A stretch of DNA of 64,000 bases from HK-STAS-PATE-36 sp964565615 (GTDB lineage Bacteria; Patescibacteriota; Saccharimonadia; Saccharimonadales; JAGQNJ01), in NCBI GenBank assembly GCA_964565615.1, contig CAZMFO010000002.1, positions 1 through 64,000 on the forward strand. Direction: 5' to 3'. The notes beneath the pieces were generated by a model. It ran no database searches and had not been told where the DNA came from. It worked only from the letters and a program-made list of their open reading frames with translations. Shown here one piece after another: positions 42,929-49,407 of the stretch. The position numbers and the translations under genes were made by a program. How positions within the stretch are numbered: position 1 is the stretch's first letter; each line of letters opens with the position of its first letter.

Positions 42929-43846
42929 CTATGTATTATTTGAATGGAATTGTTTATGAACCTCTTTTAGGTGTTTGTCGGTAACATGAGTATAAATCTG
43001 AGTTGTAGCAATGTTGCTATGTCCTAGCATTGCTTGGACACTTCGTAGATCTGCTCCATTACGAAGAAGGTCTGTTGCAAAACTGTGCCGTAGAGTATGA
43101 GGAGAGACCTGTTTGGTAATTCCTGCTAGTCCAGCATAACGAGAAACCATTCTCTGAACACTACGCGACGTTAGGCGCAAGTAGTTGCCAGACCTATCTG
43201 CTGGCATTTTTTTGTTACTGTGCCCGATAAAAAGGGCAGGTATAGTGTCATTTCTTTGTTCGATGTATTGTTCTATCCAAGATGAAGCTTCTGGGCTAAT
43301 AAAAATCGGTCGGTTTTTTTGACCTTTGCCTCTAACCGTAAACTCTCTAGTTTTTAGATTAATATGTTCTTTATTAAGGTTAGTTAATTCGGACACACGA
43401 AGCCCACTACTAAACAGTAACTCTAGTATCGCACGGTCTCTTAACCCCTGTAGAGCAGATGTATTTGGCTGAGCAAATAATTTATGCAACTCTTCGATAG
43501 ATAAGAACGAAACTTCGTTTCGGCTATTTTTAGCCAGTTCAATTTTATCAGCCGAAAGAGTTTGTATATCGCGTTTAGTGCACCACTTTAAAAAGCTCCT
43601 TAAAGCGATTAAATGATAGTTAACAGTGCTTTTCTTTAGCTCGTCATTGACATTAGTGCCAAGTCTATTTAGCCATAGTCTCCATTTACGGATTAATTCT
43701 GGTGATATATCCTTAACCGCAATGTCTCCAGCATAATCTTCTATTCTAGTTAAGTAATGATCGTAATTGTCTATTGTTTTTAATGATCGACCTTGCTCAA
43801 TTTCTAGATATTCTAAAAATTCTTGTTTTGCATCGCTAAACTTCAT
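42929..43846 (-). CDS. xerC: Tyrosine recombinase XerC/XerD
   Basis: 305 aa from ATG 43846. SAM-like N-terminal core-binding domain, then the catalytic Arg (SGLRVSEL), Lys-bearing hairpin (FTVRGKGQKNR), HTLRHSFATDLL (His/Arg), LGHSNIATTQIYTHV (His and nucleophile Tyr). Resolves chromosome dimers at dif together with FtsK. No integrase-type N-terminal arm domain, so a housekeeping Xer is more likely than a phage integrase. Confidence 0.92.
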   Translation of the reverse strand: MKFSDAKQEFLEYLEIEQGRSLKTIDNYDHYLTRIEDYAGDIAVKDISPELIRKWRLWLNRLGTNVNDELKKSTVNYHLIALRSFLKWCTKRDIQTLSADKIELAKNSRNEVSFLSIEELHKLFAQPNTSALQGLRDRAILELLFSSGLRVSELTNLNKEHINLKTREFTVRGKGQKNRPIFISPEASSWIEQYIEQRNDTIPALFIGHSNKKMPADRSGNYLRLTSRSVQRMVSRYAGLAGITKQVSPHTLRHSFATDLLRNGADLRSVQAMLGHSNIATTQIYTHVTDKHLKEVHKQFHSNNT

Positions 43847-43852
43847 ACTTAT

Positions 43853-43858
43853 ATTGTA
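43853..43858 (-). promoter_or_regulatory. -10 element of xerC, leaderless-type
   Basis: TACAAT on the minus strand, 6 nt before the ATG at 43846, with no ribosome binding site. Confidence 0.45.
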
Positions 43859-43930
43859 CGACATAAAATGATGACAACAGATAGGATTTCTTGTACAATA
43901 AAAACATTAATTATCAATGAAAGGAATTTG

Positions 43931-44488
43931 ATGGAACGTACTTTAGTTATACTCAAGCCCGATACAATCCAGCGAGCTATTTCTGGCGAGATAATCTCTC
44001 GATTTGAAAGAGCAGGGCTAAAAATTGTTGGAATGAAGATGATGATACCAGAAATGGAATTATTAAAGACCCACTATCCTGACGATCTTATTCCGATTAT
44101 TGGCAATAAGACCAAAGAAGATTGGGATGCTTACGGCGTTGAATATAGCGAAACAGTTGAAGAAATTGGTGATATCATTGTTGATGCAACTCGTAAATTT
44201 ATGCGGAGTGCTCCGGTTGTAGCTATGGTGCTGGAGGGTGGTCATGCGGTTGAGATTGTACGAAAAATGGTTGGATCGACTGGCCCAAAAGATTCTGCAC
44301 CCGGTACCATCAGGGGTGATTATGCTCATCTGAGCTTAGGTAGGGCATCTCTAAAAAAGAAAGGTGCCGCAAATATTGTTCACGCCTCTGGTACGGTAGA
44401 AGAAGCAAAGAATGAAATAAATATGTGGTTCGAAAAGAAAGAGCTCTTTAATTATAAGACTGTACACGAAGGACTGACAGAAGCTTAA
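43931..44488 (+). CDS. ndk: Nucleoside diphosphate kinase (long form)
   Basis: 185 aa. Balances NTP/dNTP pools by phosphotransfer through a histidine. MERTLVILKPDTIQRAISGEII, SAPVVAMVLEGGHAVEIVRKMVGST, APGTIRGDYA and the active-site ANIVHASGTVEEA are present. It is about 45 residues longer than standard bacterial Ndk because of an insertion around residues 55-85 and another before the catalytic His. Start ATG 43931 has AAAGGA upstream. Confidence 0.93.
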   Translation: MERTLVILKPDTIQRAISGEIISRFERAGLKIVGMKMMIPEMELLKTHYPDDLIPIIGNKTKEDWDAYGVEYSETVEEIGDIIVDATRKFMRSAPVVAMVLEGGHAVEIVRKMVGSTGPKDSAPGTIRGDYAHLSLGRASLKKKGAANIVHASGTVEEAKNEINMWFEKKELFNYKTVHEGLTEA

Positions 44489-44536
44489 GTTGATAATTGC
44501 TTGCAGGTAGGGGGGACAAATTGTGTAAAGGTTTAT

Positions 44537-44612
44537 GGCCCGGTAGTTCAACGGATAGAACACCACCGTCCTAAGGTGGGTGTTGGGGGTTCGAGTCCCT
44601 CCCGGGTCACCA
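44537..44612 (+). tRNA. tRNA-Arg(CCU)
   Basis: 76 nt cloverleaf. Acceptor GGCCCGG/CCGGGTC, anticodon loop GTCCTAA giving CCU, T loop TTCGAGT, CCA encoded. Confidence 0.93.
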
Positions 44613-44675
44613 GCAGTAAAGGAAGCACCCCTATCTATCGGTTGACTATAATTAGGTTTATGCTTATTCGGAATG

Positions 44676-44681
44676 TAAAAT
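44676..44681 (+). promoter_or_regulatory. -10 element, leaderless-type
   Basis: TAAAAT ends 6 nt before the ATG at 44688. Confidence 0.35.
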
Positions 44682-44687
44682 ATAGTT

Positions 44688-45266
44688 ATGGTAAAGAAGA
44701 AGGGCGCTAAGTCTAAGAAGGACTTTGCTGATCAGTTTGATGACGAAGAGGTACTATTTTTGTTCAGAAAACACCCAATCGTGATGCGGAAAGGATTGGT
44801 TATTTCAATGTTGGCAATTTTGCTAGGCACCATTCCTGCACTTATCAAACCAGAGATGTCATATTTTTACGGAGGGTTAGCTGGGGGCTTTGTTTTGGCT
44901 ATCATTTTATTTATACCATCGTGGATAATCTGGTGGTACAGTGTGTTTATTGTTACAAATCAACGATTAATACAAATCACCCAGAAAGGGTTTTTTAATC
45001 GTTCGGTTGTTGATTTAGGGCTTAAAAAAATACTGGCAACTAGTTACGAAGTTAAGGGTGTGCAAGCAACGATATTAGGATTTGGTACAATAATGATACA
45101 AACATATATGGGAGATTTAATTATTCACGAGATTCATCATCCAGCAGAAGTTATCAAACGCATTACTGAGGTGCTTCGTTCTGAAGGAATAGAGGCAGAG
45201 GAGGTGAACCCACAGGATATTAAACAAAATAAGGAGTACGATGAAGAAGATCTCGAAGAAATTTAG
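44688..45266 (+). CDS. PH-domain membrane protein (YdbS/bPH_2-like)
   Basis: 192 aa. Two TM helices (about 33-52 and 58-82), then a PH domain beginning IVTNQRLIQITQKGFFNRSVVDLGLKKI, the usual start of bPH_2 domains, with an acidic C-terminus. Overlaps the following gene by 26 bp. Cellular role unknown. Confidence 0.78.
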   Translation: MVKKKGAKSKKDFADQFDDEEVLFLFRKHPIVMRKGLVISMLAILLGTIPALIKPEMSYFYGGLAGGFVLAIILFIPSWIIWWYSVFIVTNQRLIQITQKGFFNRSVVDLGLKKILATSYEVKGVQATILGFGTIMIQTYMGDLIIHEIHHPAEVIKRITEVLRSEGIEAEEVNPQDIKQNKEYDEEDLEEI

Positions 45267-46335
45267 AAGATTAAGGCTCAAAAAAAAGTCTGATACTTTG
45301 CCACTACAAGAAGTGCCAAAAATTACTAACGAAACAGTTGCCGAACACCGAGAAGAGGTCTTGTCTAGTGCTAGAAAATACATATATCCACTCCAACACT
45401 CTAAACACAAAATTGTAATTTTAACTGTCTCAATCGTCTTAGCAACATTTATTGCCTTTTTTTCTTATTGTGTTCTGGCTCTTTATCGGTTTCAGGCGAC
45501 TTCAACATTTTTATACAAGGCTACACAGGTTATTCCGTTCCCAATTGCTCGTCAAGGTGGGCGATTTATAGCTTACGAAAATTACTTGTTTGAGGTTCGT
45601 CGATATAAGCACTATTACGAAAATCAACAAAAACTTGATTTTAATACTGACTATGGTCAACAGCAGTTAGCAGAGTATAAAAAGCGTGCATTAGAAAAGG
45701 TAATTAACGACGCCTATATTAAACAAATTGCCAAAGAGAAGAAGGTTACAGTAAGCGATCGCGAGATAGAAGATCAGATTACATTGCTTCGTAATCAAGA
45801 ACGCTTGGGTGGGAGTAACGATGTATTAGAGGATGTATTAGGTGAGTATTTTGGCTGGGATCGGGCAGATTTTAAGCGATACGCTAGAGATAATCTATTA
45901 CGACAAAAGGTTTTAGCTGTACTTGACACAGATACGCAGGGTCGTGCTCAAAACGCAAAAGAAGAACTTGATGCTGGTAAAGACTTTGCAGAAGTTGCCA
46001 AGAGCTATTCTGACGATGTTACTACCAAAGAAAATGGAGGCCTGTTTGGTTTTTTGATAGAGAAGTCAAGCAGAGATATTACTCCTCAAACACTCGAAGC
46101 GATTTTTAAGCTTCAGCCTGGACAGGTTTCTGGAATAATCAACACGGGCAATTCTCTTGAAATCTATAAACTGATTGAACTTCAAGAATCAAAAAAGGCA
46201 AAGGTCGCCCATATCGTCTTTAACTTTAAAGATATCAATCAATATCTTAATGATCGTAAAGAACAGACCAAAACGAGGACTTACATTAGCTTGCCAGAGC
46301 CACAGGTTGATTCTGTCGCTCCGCCGAAAAACTAG
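45241..46335 (+). CDS. Membrane-anchored SurA/PrsA-type peptidyl-prolyl isomerase
   Basis: 364 aa. Basic N-terminus, TM helix (about 57-80), SurA-like helical N domain (ALEKVINDAYIKQIAKEKKVTVSDREIEDQI), then a parvulin domain (AKEELDAGKDFAEVAKSYSDDVTTKENGGLFG). Acts outside the membrane as a foldase for exported proteins, plausibly the many surface and pilus proteins here. Starts within the end of the preceding gene. Confidence 0.88.
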   Translation: MKKISKKFRRLRLKKKSDTLPLQEVPKITNETVAEHREEVLSSARKYIYPLQHSKHKIVILTVSIVLATFIAFFSYCVLALYRFQATSTFLYKATQVIPFPIARQGGRFIAYENYLFEVRRYKHYYENQQKLDFNTDYGQQQLAEYKKRALEKVINDAYIKQIAKEKKVTVSDREIEDQITLLRNQERLGGSNDVLEDVLGEYFGWDRADFKRYARDNLLRQKVLAVLDTDTQGRAQNAKEELDAGKDFAEVAKSYSDDVTTKENGGLFGFLIEKSSRDITPQTLEAIFKLQPGQVSGIINTGNSLEIYKLIELQESKKAKVAHIVFNFKDINQYLNDRKEQTKTRTYISLPEPQVDSVAPPKN

Positions 46336-46449
46336 TATTTTACTTTAATTTAGTGTATGATATCGCTACAGGATTCTTAACAAGCCATTAGTTTAGTGAG
46401 TGAGTGAAGATGGTCGACCTGAAGGATTAATAGAAAGGAACTAATCTTA

Positions 46450-46770
46450 ATGGCAAGTAAGTTGTATGTCGGTGGTTTACCATATTCGACAACCGACCAA
46501 GAGTTGCAAGAGGTTTTTGCAAGTTATGGTACGGTAACATATGCTAAGGTGATTACCGATAGAGATACCGGTCGTTCAAAGGGTTTTGGTTTTGTTGAGT
46601 TTGAGTCTGAAGAAGAAGCTCAATCAGCCACCAAGGCTCTAGACGGTAGCGAACTAGGAGGTCGCAAGATTATCGTAAACGAGGCTAAGCCTCGCGAGGA
46701 TCGTCCTCGAAACGATAGACCTCATTCTGGTGGCGACTTTAATCGAAGTTCGTCATTCCGACAAAGATAA
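46450..46770 (+). CDS. RRM-type RNA-binding protein
   Basis: 106 aa. One RRM with RNP2 KLYVGGLPY and RNP1 KGFGFVEF and a basic Arg/Asp/Ser tail, the layout of cyanobacterial cold-induced Rbp proteins. AGAAAGGAACT lies before the ATG, after a ~110-nt leader region. Probably an RNA chaperone. Confidence 0.92.
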   Translation: MASKLYVGGLPYSTTDQELQEVFASYGTVTYAKVITDRDTGRSKGFGFVEFESEEEAQSATKALDGSELGGRKIIVNEAKPREDRPRNDRPHSGGDFNRSSSFRQR

Positions 46771-46780
46771 TTCGGAATAT

Positions 46781-46823
46781 AAGAACCCCAAAGGAGTAAT
46801 AAACTCAAGAGGGGTTCTTTTTA
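46781..46823 (+). terminator. Terminator of the RRM gene
   Basis: GAACCCC (46783-46789) pairs with GGGGTTC (46811-46817), followed by TTTTTATT. Confidence 0.75.
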
Positions 46824-46831
46824 TTGGTATG

Positions 46832-46837
46832 TATAAT
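46832..46837 (+). promoter_or_regulatory. -10 element, leaderless-type
   Basis: TATAAT ends 7 nt before the ATG at 46845, with no ribosome binding site. Confidence 0.5.
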
Positions 46838-46844
46838 AATTGAT

Positions 46845-47018
46845 ATGGCCAGCCCTTTAGAGAAAAGCCACTGCAAAAGAAAGGTGCGTTATTCAAATGA
46901 TGCATCCGCCCAAGAAGCAATAAAGCGTATTAATCAAAATAAATCTTTGGGTAAGCCCAGACGAGTTTATAAGTGCACAATCTGTAACGGCTGGCATTTA
47001 TCATCAAAACCTAAATAA
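46845..47018 (+). CDS. Small zinc-ribbon-like protein
   Basis: 57 aa. A Cys in the N-terminal part (KSHCKRKVRYSN) and YKCTICNGWHLSS at the end form a Cys...Cys-x2-Cys-x3-His pattern, also found in small actinobacterial proteins. The start at 46845 fits a -10 box 7 nt upstream. Followed by its own terminator. Function unknown. Confidence 0.7.
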   Translation: MASPLEKSHCKRKVRYSNDASAQEAIKRINQNKSLGKPRRVYKCTICNGWHLSSKPK

Positions 47019-47019
47019 A

Positions 47020-47045
47020 AAAACCTACGCTACGGTAGGTTTTAC
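47020..47045 (+). terminator. Terminator hairpin
   Basis: AAACCTAC and GTAGGTTT with a 6-nt loop; it may also act on the opposite strand after tRNA-Asp. Confidence 0.7.
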
Positions 47046-47052
47046 TTACACT

Positions 47053-47129
47053 TGGCGGGCTCGACCGGATTCGAACCGGCGATCTCCTCCGTGACAGGGA
47101 GGCATGTTAGGCCTCTACACCACGAGCCC
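47053..47129 (-). tRNA. tRNA-Asp(GUC)
   Basis: 77 nt. Acceptor GGGCTCG/CGAGCCC, anticodon loop CTGTCAC giving GUC, T loop TTCGAAT, CCA encoded. Confidence 0.95.
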
Positions 47130-47202
47130 AAGGTCATTTAAGACTATCAAATTCTATCAGAATATCTTTACTATTGCAATCTGTTACAATAGTGTAGTTG
47201 TT

Positions 47203-47278
47203 GCCACCTTAGCTCAGTTGGTAGAGCGACGCATTCGTAACGCGTAGGTCAGCAGTTCAATCCTGCTAGGTGGCTCCA
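47203..47278 (+). tRNA. tRNA-Thr(CGU), insertion target of the island
   Basis: 76 nt. Acceptor GCCACCT/AGGTGGC, anticodon loop TTCGTAA giving CGU, encoded CCA. Its last six bases GCTCCA begin the 137-bp inverted repeat of the adjoining mobile island, and the recombinase reading frame on the other strand ends inside it. Confidence 0.93.
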
Positions 47279-48809
47279 GAATACGACTTTTTTCAAGATT
47301 TGACGGCGTTGCCGTCATTTTTTGTAGGGTTTGGCGAAAGCCAAACCAAATGTTTTCTTGGGGGGAATGAGATTTTGGATCGCTGGAAGCGACCGCATTT
47401 TTGTTTTTGAGTTTGAGGTTCAACCCGAAAATTTCCAGCAATAGCGACTTTTTGGCGTTTTGGTCGGCGGAATGAGCGATTTTACAGATAGAAACTGCTC
47501 TTTCTAGCCAATTACTCAGCGGTTCAACCCACTCTAAAGTGCCTAAATGTAAATCGCTCATTTGCTCCTCTATGGTTTTCTTTTGGCTCATAATCTCGGC
47601 TTTCTTTTGCGTGTATATTTCACGCTCCAAAACGCCGTCAAGAAAACCGTCCAAAAGTCTTTGTAATTTCTCGGACAAATGTGTGAGTTCCCTCCGCATG
47701 CCGTTAATTTTACCGTCTATTTGCTCTTTGTCTGCCAGTTCGTCCGCAGTAGCCCACACACGCATTTTGTCCGCATATTCTTTGGGCAAAGCGAAGCCAG
47801 CCAACAGGTCAGATAACTGCTGATCTAAAAGTTCAGAACGAACGGCAGGTTCAATACACTTCACAGTTTTGTTTTTACGGCTACACCTATAATAGACATA
47901 ATGGTGCGTGTTGCCGTTCTTCTGCCGTTTCGTTTTGTTTTCAGCAGTTATCATCATTCCGCAACTGCAACGCAGTAGTCCGCAGTAGGCTTGTGGCTCT
48001 ATCAAGCCTTTTGTTGGGTGGCTTCGCTGTTCTATGACGGCTTGCACTTTATCAAACAGTTTCTTGCTAATAATTGGCGTATGTTTACCCTCGTGTACCT
48101 CGCCGCCATATATGAAATGACCGTAATAAAACGGATTTTTCAAGATATATTTAACCTTGTCTTTGCTATACGGCTTACCACCGCTAGTCTTAACGCCACG
48201 CTCAAACAAATAATCTGATATATCTTGAAAAGTGCTTTGCCCCAAAGAATATAGAACAAAAATCGCTTCAACTAATTCGGCTTGGCGTTTGTCTATATGC
48301 ACCGTTTTACTTTTGGTGTTGTTATAGTAGCCAAATGGGGCAATTCCGGGGAACTCGCCACGCCGAATTTTTTGGCGAAGCCCACGCTTGGTATTCTCGC
48401 TCAAATTATCTACATAGTATTTGCTCTGACCAAAAGCAATGTTCAGCATAAACTTACCCTGACTGGTATTCTCAAACCAAAAAGTCTGAAACTTTAAGTC
48501 AGCTAGGTGGTTTTGGTCAAGCAAATAGATAATTTGTCCACCGTCAATGCTGTTTCTTGCTAGTCTATCGGGGTGCCACGCTAGTATTGCGTTGGCTTCG
48601 CCATTTTGTATGCGTTTTAACACTTCGGCGAACTTCGGGCGACCTGGTGTTTTAGCAGATTTCTTTTCAATAACGGTATCTATCACGACTAAGCCGTTAT
48701 CTTTAGCGTACTTCCGAAGTTCTGCCAGCTGTGCCTCAATAGACAAGACTTGCTTGTCCTCAACGTCTGTACTCTTACGAGCATACAAAATGTAGCGATT
48801 TTTGTTCAT
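47214..48809 (-). CDS. Large serine recombinase (site-specific integrase)
   Basis: 531 aa from ATG 48809 (GGGGG upstream; the frame is open further upstream but not family-like). N-terminal resolvase domain with the nucleophile Ser in RYILYARKSTD (about residue 13) and AILAWHPDRLARN. A recombinase domain follows (about 150-260), then a zinc ribbon (CGLLRCSCGMMI...YYRCSRKNKTVKC) and a coiled coil. The last ~65 residues are encoded by the inverted repeat and by the tRNA-Thr gene read backwards (ending in a LLTYALRMRRSTN-type peptide), so the native functional C-terminus is probably fixed by where the element inserts. Predicted to catalyse integration, excision or inversion of the island. Confidence 0.92.
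   Translation of the reverse strand: MNKNRYILYARKSTDVEDKQVLSIEAQLAELRKYAKDNGLVVIDTVIEKKSAKTPGRPKFAEVLKRIQNGEANAILAWHPDRLARNSIDGGQIIYLLDQNHLADLKFQTFWFENTSQGKFMLNIAFGQSKYYVDNLSENTKRGLRQKIRRGEFPGIAPFGYYNNTKSKTVHIDKRQAELVEAIFVLYSLGQSTFQDISDYLFERGVKTSGGKPYSKDKVKYILKNPFYYGHFIYGGEVHEGKHTPIISKKLFDKVQAVIEQRSHPTKGLIEPQAYCGLLRCSCGMMITAENKTKRQKNGNTHHYVYYRCSRKNKTVKCIEPAVRSELLDQQLSDLLAGFALPKEYADKMRVWATADELADKEQIDGKINGMRRELTHLSEKLQRLLDGFLDGVLEREIYTQKKAEIMSQKKTIEEQMSDLHLGTLEWVEPLSNWLERAVSICKIAHSADQNAKKSLLLEIFGLNLKLKNKNAVASSDPKSHSPQENIWFGFRQTLQKMTATPSNLEKSRILEPPSRIELLTYALRMRRSTN
47273..47409 (+). repeat. Cassette A left inverted repeat (137 bp)
   Basis: Matches the reverse complement of 48955-49091 with one mismatch (in a hairpin near 47380). 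It contains perfect hairpins GACGGC-GTT-GCCGTC (47302-47316, followed by ATTTTTTG, a terminator for reads coming from the tRNA) and GTTTGGC-GAAA-GCCAAAC (47329-47346). It also encodes the tail of the recombinase on the minus strand. Confidence 0.93.
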
Positions 48810-48825
48810 AGCAATTACCCCCATA

Positions 48826-48854
48826 ATTTTAATGACCGCCCCAGTTGCGTACAA
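48826..48854 (-). promoter_or_regulatory. Recombinase promoter inside a palindrome
   Basis: Minus strand: TTGTAC (48854-48849), 17-bp spacer, TAAAAT (48831-48826), ending 16 bp before the recombinase ATG. Confidence 0.55.
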
Positions 48855-48918
48855 TCAAGAGAAATCTTGTTTGTCTGGGACGGTCATTAAAAAAGACCTC
48901 TCTGTTAGATTGTACGCA
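48831..48918. promoter_or_regulatory. Palindromic control region of the recombinase
   Basis: 48831-48844 and 48875-48888 form 14-bp inverted arms with one mismatch, enclosing a small hairpin CAAGA-GAAA-TCTTG (48856-48869). In addition TGCGTACAATC (48846-48856) is repeated inverted at 48908-48918. The arrangement overlaps the recombinase promoter. Candidate roles are operator for autoregulation or a recombinase binding site; neither is shown. Confidence 0.5.
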
Positions 48919-48954
48919 CTACCATTTTACCAAATAAAAACCGCCTATGGCGGG

Positions 48955-49091
48955 CAAAAACAAAAATGCGGTCGCTTCCAGCGACCCAAAATCTCATTCC
49001 CCCCAAGAAAACATTTGGTTTGGCTTTCGCCAAACCCTACAAAAAATGACGGCAACGCCGTCAAATCTTGAAAAAAGTCGTATTCTGGAGC
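48955..49091 (-). repeat. Cassette A right inverted repeat (137 bp)
   Basis: Inverted copy of 47273-47409 with one mismatch. It carries an out-of-place copy of the recombinase 3' coding end, and hairpins including GGTCGC-TTCCA-GCGACC. Ends in TGGAGC, where cassette B begins. Confidence 0.93.
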
Positions 49092-49340
49092 ATTTCTACC
49101 GAAACGCTAGAACCTATTTTAGCAAAAACCAACAGATAAGAACAGATGTGAAGTGGAAAAAAGAGGACAACCTGCGAAACCAGCCCCGCCGTTAGCTTGC
49201 GAAAGTCGCAAGCCCGCCCCGCCAGCCCTGGATTTTGATTGTTTTTGGATTTCCCCCCGCCGAATTTCTTTTTTGTAGTTGAGAAAATCCAGGTCTGTCG
49301 GGTCGGCTGCCGAAAACGGCAGAAACGGCGTGGCTTTGGG
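49086..49340 (+). repeat. Cassette B left inverted repeat (255 bp)
   Basis: Inverted copy of 52195-52449; no mismatch was seen on reading through it. Strongly structured: GCTTGCGA-AAG-TCGCAAGC, CTGCCG-AAAA-CGGCAG, and CCTGGATTTT...AAAATCCAGG spanning ~65 nt. No coding frame of substance. Confidence 0.93.
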
Positions 49341-49355
49341 GCAAAACGCCTGTGC

Positions 49356-49384
49356 TTGGTACAGATATAGGTTCCTGTTATACT
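49356..49384 (+). promoter_or_regulatory. Promoter of purB-HAD
   Basis: TTGGTA (49356-49361), 17-bp spacer, TATACT (49379-49384), with GGAGG just before the ATG at 49408. It lies just inside the inverted repeat, so the cassette carries its own promoter. Confidence 0.7.
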
Positions 49385-49407
49385 AAAGAAAAGATTTTGG
49401 AGGTTTT

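Noticed and set aside
42929..43846. Xer-type recombinase as a phage integrase marking a prophage
   Set aside because: The length and lack of an arm-binding domain fit XerC/D, and no phage genes or attachment repeats surround it.
47214..47278. C-terminal peptide LLTYALRMRRSTN as a conserved protein domain
   Set aside because: It is the antisense translation of tRNA-Thr, a known source of false conserved tails.
48947..49195. Plus-strand open frame of 82 codons
   Set aside because: Its first half is the inverted copy of the recombinase 3' end carried by the 137-bp repeat and the rest runs through the 255-bp repeat; no promoter or start signal supports it.
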